A DNA stretch of 5,646 nt from JBFWNZ01 sp050250795 (lineage in GTDB: Bacteria > Pseudomonadota > Alphaproteobacteria > UBA8366): positions 1-5,646 of the forward strand of contig JBFWNZ010000261.1 of assembly GCA_050250795.1 (NCBI GenBank), read 5' to 3'. Positions 1-5,019 of the stretch are shown here, piece by piece (position 1 is the first letter of the stretch; the number at the start of each line of letters is the position of its first letter). The notes beneath the pieces are model-generated. The model had not been told where the DNA came from and searched no databases. It worked only from the letters and a program-made list of their open reading frames with translations. The translations under genes were made by a program, and so were the position numbers.

Positions 1-149
1 TGGTGGATGCAGCGACCGGCCGGCACAAGCTGCGCCTGTGCTTCGCCAACCTTACCGAGAGCGAAATCCGCGAAGGCGTCGCCAAGCTCGCCGACATCTG
101 CTTCCGCGAGTTCGGCGTGCCGGTGCGCGGCGACAACCGGCCGCGGTAG
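1..149 (+). CDS. PLP-dependent aminotransferase-like protein, C-terminal end (partial)
   Basis: This is the 3' end of a gene that begins before the window. The first whole codon is at 3 and the TAG stop is at 147-149, leaving 48 residues. The visible peptide contains LRLCFANLTESEIREGVAKL followed by ADICFREFGVP. A short beta strand (LRLCFAN), then a Ser/Thr-Glu-x-x-Ile-x-x-Gly helix start and a closing helix, is the usual C-terminal signature of fold-type I aminotransferases of the class I/II group, including MocR-like and 2-aminoadipate transaminase-like enzymes. The lysine that binds PLP and the substrate-binding residues lie outside the window, so the substrate cannot be inferred. The gene converges on the molybdenum hydroxylase gene across 271 bp. 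The alternative reading frames here have atypical Arg/Ser-rich composition and were not accepted. The family call rests only on this tail. Confidence 0.7.
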   Translation, partial: VDAATGRHKLRLCFANLTESEIREGVAKLADICFREFGVPVRGDNRPR

Positions 150-183
150 CGGCTCGGCGGAGTGCCACACAGGCGCTCCCGCT

Positions 184-204
184 CTCTCCCCTCATCCTGG
201 AGAG
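184..204 (+). terminator. Possible weak hairpin terminator after the aminotransferase
   Basis: CTCTCC (184-189) and GGAGAG (199-204) are exact inverted repeats with a 9-nt loop. They start 34 nt after the aminotransferase stop and are followed by CTTTAC, a very short T-run. The stem is only 6 bp and the T-run is poor, so this is a weak candidate. The larger repeat structure at 236-318 may end transcription instead. Confidence 0.25.
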
Positions 205-235
205 CTTTACACGGAGGCCGCGAAACGCTGGAGAA

Positions 236-318
236 AGATGGCCGGGTCAAGCCCGGCCATGACGCTTCTGTTTAATTTCCAAACAATTACGTCATGCGCG
301 GACTTGATCCGCGCATCT
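236..318. repeat. Inverted pair of palindromic repeats, REPIN-like (family A)
   Basis: There are two stem-loops in opposite orientation. Copy A1 has a 9-bp stem, ATGGCCGGG (238-246) with CCCGGCCAT (252-260), around the loop TCAAG. Copy A2 has ATGCGCGGA (294-302) with TCCGCGCAT (308-316) around the loop CTTGA, which is the reverse complement of TCAAG. When A2 is reverse-complemented, the two copies match at 23 of 29 positions, including flanks AG and GACG. All six differences fall in the stem and form three fully compensated base pairs. The facing flanks CATGACG (258-264) and CGTCATG (290-296) are also complementary, and the 25-bp spacer holds TGTTT/AAACA (270-274/281-285). The whole segment can therefore fold into one long hairpin or a cruciform. 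It sits between two convergent genes, where it could act as a bidirectional terminator or an mRNA 3'-end stabiliser. Pairs of inverted palindromes of this kind resemble REPINs, which are non-autonomous and moved by RAYT transposases. No transposase is present here. Confidence 0.8.
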
Positions 319-332
319 CCACGAGCATAAGT

Positions 333-346
333 CCGGAAGCTTCCGG
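333..346. repeat. 14-bp perfect palindrome
   Basis: CCGGAAGCTTCCGG is its own reverse complement. It lies in the convergent intergenic region, 15 bp past the family A pair. With no unpaired centre it would make a poor RNA hairpin, so a dimeric protein-binding site or a remnant of another repeat is as likely as a terminator role. No function is assigned. Confidence 0.4.
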
Positions 347-373
347 TCCATGCACGGGTCTCCAGCATGAGCA

Positions 374-401
374 GGAAAGGGCCGAAAGTTCCGCCCCTTC
401 C
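374..401 (-). terminator. Hairpin downstream of the molybdenum hydroxylase gene
   Basis: Read on the minus strand, GGAAGGGG (401-394) pairs with CCCTTTCC (381-374) as an 8-bp stem with one G-T wobble and a 12-nt loop. It begins 19 nt after the TAG stop at 421-423. No T-run follows, so it is not a textbook intrinsic terminator. It may instead protect the mRNA 3' end or work together with Rho. Confidence 0.35.
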
Positions 402-420
402 GTGTCGGCGTCAGCCGCCC

Positions 421-2799
421 CTACGCCCCCTTCGCCGCCTGGATCGCCTCCCACACCTTGAGCGGGGTGGCCGGCAGGTCGATATGCGCGATGCCGTATT
501 CGGACAGCGCGTCGACCAGCGCGTTCATCACCGAGGGCATGGAGCCCGCGCAGCCCGCCTCGCCGCAGCCCTTCACGCCCAGGATGTTGGTCTTGCACGG
601 CACGGGATGGTGCAGCAGCACCGGCACCGGGGAATAGTCGGCGCGCGGCAGGGCATAATCCATGAACGAGCCGGTCAGCGGCTGGCCGTCCGGATCGTGC
701 ACCACACGCTCCATCAGCGCCTGCCCGATGCCCTGGGCGACGCCGCCATGCGCCTGCCCCTCGACCAGCAGCGGGTTGATGACGGTGCCGAAATCGTTGA
801 CCATCGTGTAGCGCACGACCTTGGTCACGCCCGTCTCCGGGTCCACCTCGACCTCGCAGACATGGCAGCCGTTCGGATAGGCGAAGGGCGGACCGTCGCC
901 GACATGGCTGACCGACAGCGTGTCCGGCACGCCCTCGGGCAGCGCCGTCCCCGCCTTCTTCGCCGCACGCAGTTGGTCGGCCAGGTCCATGATGCCGATG
1001 CCGCGGTCGGTGCCGGCGACGCGGAAGCGCCCGCCCTCGGCCGCGAGATGGAACTCGACATCGGCCTCGGCCGCCTCCAGGAAATGCGCCGCCGCCTTGA
1101 TGCCCTTCTCGCGAACCAGTTCGCCCGCCTCGAAGATCACCTGGCCGCTCGCCATCATCGACTTCGACCCGCCGGTGCCGCCGCCGGCCAGCAGCTCGTC
1201 GCTGTCGCCCTGCAGCAGCCGGATGCGCTCGAAGGGGATGCCCAACCGGCTGACCAGCACCTGGGCGAAGGGCGAGGCATGGCCCTGGCCGTAATCCAGC
1301 GTGCCGGTGACGATCGTGACCGTGCCGTCATCCTCGAAGCGGATGCCGCCCATCTCCTTGGCGGGCGGGCCGGTCACTTCCAGATACTGGCCGATGCCGC
1401 GGCCGCGCAGATAGCCGCGCGCCCGGCTCTCCGCCTGCCGGGCCGGGAAGCCGTCCCAGTCGGCGGCCTTCAGCGCCTTGTCCAGGATCGCGGTGAAATC
1501 GCCGCTGTCATAGATCGTACCGGCCGGCGTCGTGTAGGGAAAGGCGTCGGGCCGGATATGGTTGCGGCGGCGGATCTCGGCCCGGTCGATGCCCATCTCG
1601 CGGGCCGCCGTGTCCATCAGCCGTTCCATATAGTAGTTGCTCTCGGGCCGCCCGGCGCCGCGATAGGGGCCGACGGGCGTGGTGTTGGTGAACATCGCCC
1701 GCGTCTCCACCGCCTGCAGCGGCGTCGCATAGACGCTGATCGAGTTCTTCGCGATGTTGCCGGTCGGCTGCACGATGGTGCCGTTCGACAGGTTCGCGCC
1801 GACATTGCCATAGCCGCGGATGCGCAGCGCCAGGATGCGCCCCTCGGCGTCCAGCGCGATCTCCTGCTCCATGTCGTGGGCGCGGCCCTGGCTGTCCGAC
1901 AGGAAGCTTTCCGACCGCTCATCCGCCCATTTCACCGGCCGGCCCAGCAGCTTCGACGCGTACAGCACGGCGATGTATTCCGGATAGCAGCTCGACTTCA
2001 TGCCGAAGCTGCCGCCGACATTGCCGACCAGCACACGGATCTTGTCCTTGGGCGCATTCAGCGGCTTGGTCAGCAGCTGGCGCATCGGAAACGCGCCCTG
2101 GCAGCCGAGACGCAAGGTCCAGTGGTCGCGTCCGGCATCGTACTCGCCCACCGCCGCCCGCGGCTCCATCTGGCTCACCACGACGCGGCTGTTCGCGATC
2201 TTCATGCGCGTGACATGCGCCGCCTTGGCAAAGGCCTCCTCGACCTTCACCGGATCGCCGGACAGGAAGTCGACGATCACGTTGCCCGGCGCCTCGTCCC
2301 ACAGCTGCGGCGCACCCGGCTTGTCCGCCTCGCGCGCGTCGATCACCGCCGGCAGGGCGTCGATGTCGACCATCACCATCTCGGCCGCGTCGCGCGCCTG
2401 GGCGCGGGTCTCAGCAACGACGAAGGCGACCGGATCGCCGACGAAGCGCACCTTGTCGACCGTCAGCGGATACTGCTTGGGCACGGGGATGTCCGAGCCG
2501 TCGCGGTTCTTCACGCCCCGGCCGATGGGCATGGTGCCGATGCCGCCCGCCACCATGTCCGCGCCCGTGACCATCGCCAGCACGCCCGGCATGCCCAGCG
2601 CCTCGGACCCGTCGATCCCGCGCAGGACGCCATGCGCCACGGGGCTGCGCACCATCACCGCATAGGCCTGCCCCGGCAGGTTCACATCGTCGGTATAGTT
2701 GCCCAGCCCCTGCACCAGAACCGGGTCCTCCTTGCGGGGCACCGGCTGGCCGACCGAATACTTCTCCACGCCATCCATGCTGGCCGATCCGTCCATCAT
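421..2799 (-). CDS. Xanthine dehydrogenase/CoxL-family molybdopterin-binding large subunit (form II-like)
   Basis: This 792-residue protein is the catalytic large subunit of a molybdenum hydroxylase, which uses a Mo-cytosine-dinucleotide-type cofactor and water to hydroxylate or oxidise a substrate, passing electrons to partner [2Fe-2S] and FAD subunits. Visible signatures are an N-terminal hammerhead domain (about 15-150), VGGSFGMK (261-268), PYRGAGR (378-384), GQGH (504-507), a GTVINP / EGQAHGGVAQGIGQAL block (671-695), and GCGEAG with the presumed catalytic base Glu747. Length and motif order match a complete family member. The active-site loop lacks the Cys of true aerobic CO dehydrogenase (AYRCSFR), so CO is an unlikely substrate. 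The ATG at 2797-2799 has AAGGGA six bases upstream; a second ATG follows immediately, so the start could be one codon later. No small (FeS) or medium (FAD) subunit gene is adjacent in this window. The real substrate is unknown. Confidence 0.93.
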   Translation of the reverse strand: MMDGSASMDGVEKYSVGQPVPRKEDPVLVQGLGNYTDDVNLPGQAYAVMVRSPVAHGVLRGIDGSEALGMPGVLAMVTGADMVAGGIGTMPIGRGVKNRDGSDIPVPKQYPLTVDKVRFVGDPVAFVVAETRAQARDAAEMVMVDIDALPAVIDAREADKPGAPQLWDEAPGNVIVDFLSGDPVKVEEAFAKAAHVTRMKIANSRVVVSQMEPRAAVGEYDAGRDHWTLRLGCQGAFPMRQLLTKPLNAPKDKIRVLVGNVGGSFGMKSSCYPEYIAVLYASKLLGRPVKWADERSESFLSDSQGRAHDMEQEIALDAEGRILALRIRGYGNVGANLSNGTIVQPTGNIAKNSISVYATPLQAVETRAMFTNTTPVGPYRGAGRPESNYYMERLMDTAAREMGIDRAEIRRRNHIRPDAFPYTTPAGTIYDSGDFTAILDKALKAADWDGFPARQAESRARGYLRGRGIGQYLEVTGPPAKEMGGIRFEDDGTVTIVTGTLDYGQGHASPFAQVLVSRLGIPFERIRLLQGDSDELLAGGGTGGSKSMMASGQVIFEAGELVREKGIKAAAHFLEAAEADVEFHLAAEGGRFRVAGTDRGIGIMDLADQLRAAKKAGTALPEGVPDTLSVSHVGDGPPFAYPNGCHVCEVEVDPETGVTKVVRYTMVNDFGTVINPLLVEGQAHGGVAQGIGQALMERVVHDPDGQPLTGSFMDYALPRADYSPVPVLLHHPVPCKTNILGVKGCGEAGCAGSMPSVMNALVDALSEYGIAHIDLPATPLKVWEAIQAAKGA

Positions 2800-2905
2800 C
2801 CCTGTTCCCTTGCGCTGGCGTCCGGCGTCGGGCGCGCGTCAGGCGGCGCCGTGCCGGAACCCGGTCAATTCGGAAGCCGCCGCCACCCCCGCGGCCGCAG
2901 CCATA

Positions 2906-2927
2906 CGGAATGCTGGCGCGGATTCCG
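2906..2927. repeat. Short inverted repeat upstream of the hydroxylase gene, possible operator
   Basis: CGGAAT (2906-2911) and ATTCCG (2922-2927) form a perfect 6-bp dyad with a 10-bp centre, about 107-128 bp upstream of the hydroxylase ATG. The 16-bp centre-to-centre spacing of the half-sites would suit a dimeric regulator contacting about one and a half helical turns. A 6-bp dyad can arise by chance in this much sequence, so the role is only a suggestion. Confidence 0.25.
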
Positions 2928-2997
2928 CCGAAGGGCAACCCTCCTGCGTTGCTGTGCGATAGCACGCTGCGCATGGAGCGGCCTCCGCCCCCGCCCG

Positions 2998-3074
2998 TCA
3001 TCCTGAGCCCGACGAAGGATGAGGTCCACCGGGTGTCTCCGAGCCACGCATGCTTCGTCAAGCTCAGCATGAGG
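2998..3074. repeat. Inverted pair of palindromic repeats, REPIN-like (family B)
   Basis: Copy B1 pairs TCATCCT (2998-3004) with AGGATGA (3016-3022) around the 11-nt loop GAGCCCGACGA. Copy B2 pairs CATGCT (3049-3054) with AGCATG (3066-3071) around TCGTCAAGCTC, whose reverse complement is GAGCTTGACGA. With B2 reverse-complemented, 20 of 25 positions match. One stem pair is changed from C-G to G-C with both sides altered, two differences are in the loop, and one breaks the outermost pair. The two copies face each other across 26 bp. Palindromes with a GAGCTTG-CGA-type loop are a familiar intergenic repeat in alphaproteobacterial genomes. The pair starts about 50 nt downstream of the SDR stop, so it may form a 3' stem in the SDR mRNA. 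It is unrelated in sequence to family A. Confidence 0.75.
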
Positions 3075-3121
3075 GTGAAGGCACGGGCGACGGCCCTGCG
3101 CCCTTGCCGTCGCCGCCCCAC

Positions 3122-3877
3122 TCAATGCGCGAACAGCCGCAAGCCCCCATCCACCGGGATCACCGCGCCGGTGATGTAGGCGGCCCGCGGCGAGGCCAGG
3201 AACACGGCCAGCCAGGCGATCTCGTCCGCCTCACCGAAGCGGCGGACCGGCAGATATTTCTCGGCGAAGGCGCGCTCGCTCTCCGGCGTCGGGAACATGC
3301 GCGTCAGCTGCTCGCTGCGGATGCGCCCCGGCTGGATGCAGTTGATCGTCACCCCGTCCGGCCCGATCTCCTTGGACAGGCCCTTGGCCCAGACATGCAC
3401 CGCCGCCTTGGCGCTCGATGTGGCGTTCAGGCTCAGCGGCTCCGAGGTGCCGGTGAAGTTGACGATCCGCCCCCAGCCGCGCCGGCGCATGCCCGGCATC
3501 GCCGCATGGGTCAGCTCGCGCAGCCGGAAGAAGTTGAGCAGCATCGCCTCGTGCCACTGGTCCGCCCCGGCCTCCACCGGCACGGTGCGGCTGCCGCCCG
3601 CCACGTTCATCAGGATGTCGATCCGCCCCAGCGCCGCCTCCGCCTCGGCGGCCAGCCGCTCCGGCGCCCCGGCCTCGTACAGGTCGACCGCCAGCGGGAT
3701 CATCGGCGTCCCGCCCTCCGCCGCCACCTGCGCCGACCATGCCCGCACATCGTCCACCCGCCGCGCGGCCGCCGCCACCGTCACGCCCTCCAGCGCCAGC
3801 AGCCGCGCCAGCGCCTTGCCGATGCCGCGGCTCGCCCCCGTCACGAGCGCCGTGCGCCCGCGAAGCCCGATATCCAT
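3122..3877 (-). CDS. SDR-family oxidoreductase with degenerate catalytic Ser/Tyr
   Basis: This 251-residue protein has the classical short-chain dehydrogenase/reductase fold and usual length. Cofactor-binding TGASRGIG is at 13-20, a following Arg-Arg (39-40) hints at NADP(H), the acidic AVDL is at 63-66, NVAG (usual NNAG) at 91-94, the structural Asn at 115, PGRI at 183-186 and a C-terminal ITGAVIPVDGG block. In the active-site segment, the position four before the conserved Lys157 is Thr153 (codon ACA, 3421-3419) instead of Tyr, and the usual Ser position falls on Gly143 beside Thr142. The Ser-Tyr-Lys triad is therefore reduced to Lys. It most resembles divergent FabG-like (3-oxoacyl-ACP reductase-like) SDRs, but normal ketoreductase activity cannot be assumed. 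I chose the ATG at 3877 because GGGAG lies 8 bases upstream. An in-frame GTG at 3886 would add three residues but overlaps that Shine-Dalgarno. The gene is divergent from the gene at 4059. Confidence 0.9.
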   Translation of the reverse strand: MDIGLRGRTALVTGASRGIGKALARLLALEGVTVAAAARRVDDVRAWSAQVAAEGGTPMIPLAVDLYEAGAPERLAAEAEAALGRIDILMNVAGGSRTVPVEAGADQWHEAMLLNFFRLRELTHAAMPGMRRRGWGRIVNFTGTSEPLSLNATSSAKAAVHVWAKGLSKEIGPDGVTINCIQPGRIRSEQLTRMFPTPESERAFAEKYLPVRRFGEADEIAWLAVFLASPRAAYITGAVIPVDGGLRLFAH

Positions 3878-4058
3878 GCGTTCCACTCCCGGATGGTCTT
3901 GTTATGTCACGTCCAGCAGTGTAGCGCCCGACACCGCACGCGGCGAGGCGGCGGGCCGCGACCGCCCAAGCCGCGCAGCGAGCAAAATCCAGGCGCTCAG
4001 CCTTGAAATCCGAAAATAGGAAATTATGTATGTTTTCTCTTTTCAGGGAGAAACGCCG
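3878..4058. promoter_or_regulatory. Divergent promoter region between the SDR gene and the gene at 4059
   Basis: This 181-bp segment separates two divergently read genes. The side next to the + gene is an A+T-rich island (about 4003-4045) in otherwise G+C-rich DNA. On the minus strand CATAAC lies close before the SDR start and could be a -10 element, but no matching -35 is visible. CGCGGC (3939-3944) and GCCGCG (3955-3960) form a 6-bp dyad in the middle, which may be an operator or simply a product of base composition. Confidence 0.45.
4003..4030 (+). promoter_or_regulatory. Candidate sigma70-type promoter for the gene at 4059
   Basis: TTGAAA (4003-4008) and TATGTA (4025-4030) are separated by 16 bp inside an A+T-rich stretch. 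The -35 matches the consensus at five of six bases; the -10 is weaker, sharing TAT. Transcription would begin near 4036-4038, leaving a leader of about 21-23 nt that contains the Shine-Dalgarno AGGGAG. This geometry also argues against translation from the ATG at 4026, which would lie inside the -10. Confidence 0.35.
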
Positions 4059-4940
4059 ATGACCGAATTCAACCGCCTCGGCCTCGACGACTGGGAGCCG
4101 GATCATGTGCGCGAGGAGCGCGAGGCCGCGGCACGCAAGGCACGGCAGGACGAGGATAATCTCTCCCGCCTGCTGCAAAGCGCGAACGACGCGCGCGCCG
4201 CGCTGCTTGAGACCCGCATGCGCCTGTTCATCGACGGCTATGACGAATTCGGCCGCCTGCGCGTGCCGACCCCCGCGGACCCGGTCGATCCGATGGTCGA
4301 TTACGCCGGCCTGTTCGGGGCCCTTGCGGCCCTGCGGCAGCGAGAACAAAACAGGATCGATTGCGACGAGATGATGGCGCGGCTCGATCTCGTCTATCTG
4401 CGCGCCACCGCCCGCGGCAACTATCACGCCGCCATCCGCACGGTCGAGCTTCAGGCGAAGCTGTCCGGCCTGCTGCCCGGCCGGATGACCAAGGCCGAAG
4501 CCCGCCTGCTCGCCGAGGCGGAGGCATCGGCGCCATCGTCCGCCCCTGCCCCCGTCGCGCCCGACCATGCCGCAACCGCATCGCCGCCGTCCGATGCTGC
4601 GCCCCCTCCGGACCCGGTCGCGCCACTGCAACAGGCAGAACGCGGCACGGAAACGGCCTCGGCTGCGGACGGCACCGCGCCGCCCGCGCGAACGCCCTGC
4701 CAAAACGACAGCCTGGGCGAGGCCAGCGGCCTCGCAACGCCGCCTTGCGACACCGACGCACCGGCGATGCCCCCTCGGACGCAGGGTTCCAAGGCGGCAT
4801 TGCCCCCGTCTTTCGCACCCGATCCCGGCTACCCGGCCTCTGCGGATTCCTTGGAAAGTGCACGGCCCGGCACCCCACCCGGACCCGGTGGGTCCGGCCT
4901 CGATAGCGCTTGGCCGCGCTACGGCCCGCCGGGCCGGTGA
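4059..4940 (+). CDS. Hypothetical protein, charged helical N-terminus with Pro/Ala-rich disordered tail
   Basis: I do not recognise this 293-residue protein. Residues 1-55 are highly charged and probably helical (EREAAARKARQDEDN, 20-34). Residues 56-100 include FIDGYDEFGRLRVP and a helix ending in RQREQN. Residues 103-156 look like two or three helices, with RGNYHAAIRTVELQAKLSGL at 119-138; an 'x-G-x-x-x-A-x-R-x-x-E-L-x-x-K-x-x-G' pattern of this kind also occurs near the end of some phage terminase small subunits, but the likeness is weak. From about 157 to the end the chain is Pro/Ala/Ser/Asp-rich, without hydrophobic segments, and likely disordered. There is no signal peptide or membrane span. 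The start is the ATG at 4059, with AGGGAG 8 bases upstream; an upstream in-frame ATG at 4026 lacks a ribosome site. Codon choice is GC3-biased in the first half and looser in the tail. A cytoplasmic protein is expected; its function is unknown. Confidence 0.75.
   Translation: MTEFNRLGLDDWEPDHVREEREAAARKARQDEDNLSRLLQSANDARAALLETRMRLFIDGYDEFGRLRVPTPADPVDPMVDYAGLFGALAALRQREQNRIDCDEMMARLDLVYLRATARGNYHAAIRTVELQAKLSGLLPGRMTKAEARLLAEAEASAPSSAPAPVAPDHAATASPPSDAAPPPDPVAPLQQAERGTETASAADGTAPPARTPCQNDSLGEASGLATPPCDTDAPAMPPRTQGSKAALPPSFAPDPGYPASADSLESARPGTPPGPGGSGLDSAWPRYGPPGR
4879..4897. repeat. Strong G+C hairpin inside the 3' end of the hypothetical gene
   Basis: CCGGACCC (4879-4886) and GGGTCCGG (4890-4897) are perfect 8-bp arms with a 3-nt loop, 41 bp before the TGA stop. 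A second small stem, GGCCC/GGGCC (4923-4927/4931-4935), follows directly before the stop. Neither has a T-run. In the protein this codes for Pro-Gly-rich low-complexity sequence, so the dyad may be a by-product of that composition or may slow ribosomes or RNA polymerase near the gene end. Confidence 0.4.
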
Positions 4941-4969
4941 ACGCCCCGTCCGCTGGCATTCCCCGGCGG

Positions 4970-5019
4970 TTGCCGCTAGGCTCGCGGAAACCGTGCAATC
5001 ACAATAAAGGGAAACGCCG
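4970..5019 (+). promoter_or_regulatory. Leader, ribosome site and weak candidate promoter of the CoA-transferase gene
   Basis: The gap to the preceding gene is 79 bp. TTGCCG (4970-4975) and TGCAAT (4994-4999), 18 bp apart, each match the sigma70 consensus at four of six bases, so a promoter here is possible but weak. Read-through from the upstream gene is equally plausible. The ribosome site is clear: AAAGGGA (5006-5012) stands 7 bases before the ATG at 5020 and favours that start over the second ATG at 5026. Confidence 0.3.

Larger units (their letters stand above)
2800..3121. other. 322-bp intergenic region upstream of the molybdenum hydroxylase gene
   Basis: No convincing gene is present. 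Reading frames that cross the region are Arg/Gly-rich shadows. From the SDR stop toward the hydroxylase start it holds the family B repeat pair (2998-3074), an inverted repeat (2906-2927), and a minus-strand TTGACC (2868-2863) about 64 bp before the hydroxylase ATG. TTGACC is a good -35 hexamer match, but no credible -10 hexamer sits at the right distance. The gap and the repeat pair suggest that the SDR and hydroxylase genes are transcribed separately although they share a strand. Confidence 0.5.

Noticed and set aside
236..318. CRISPR array or tRNA-like structure
   Set aside because: There are only two copies, in opposite orientation, with no regular spacers and no tRNA arms.
421..2799. Annotation as aerobic carbon monoxide dehydrogenase (coxL)
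   Set aside because: The active-site loop is PYRGAGR, without the Cys of AYRCSFR that binds copper in true CO dehydrogenases, and no partner subunits are adjacent.
2830..2868. TTGACC as the -35 of a hydroxylase promoter
   Set aside because: It is a good -35 match at a sensible distance, but no -10 hexamer at 16-18 bp is better than chance, so it is only mentioned within the intergenic entry.
367..3006. An 879-codon open frame on the + strand opposite the molybdenum hydroxylase
   Set aside because: It is antisense to a gene with clear family motifs, is rich in Arg, His, Ala and Gly, and shows no domain. Long antisense frames are expected in G+C-rich DNA with strong third-position bias.
2411..3121. 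A 236-codon open frame on the - strand covering the hydroxylase 5' end and the intergenic region
   Set aside because: It overlaps the hydroxylase in another frame, and the intergenic part is explained by repeats and low-complexity sequence.
3878..3886. GTG start that would add three residues to the SDR
   Set aside because: It overlaps the Shine-Dalgarno GGGAG that serves the ATG at 3877.
3939..3960. CGCGGC/GCCGCG dyad in the divergent region as an operator
   Set aside because: The arms are made only of G and C in very G+C-rich DNA, where 6-bp dyads arise often by chance.
4026..4058. Upstream in-frame ATG that would add 11 residues to the hypothetical protein
   Set aside because: There is no ribosome site before it, it lies inside the candidate -10 element, and the ATG at 4059 has AGGGAG at good spacing.
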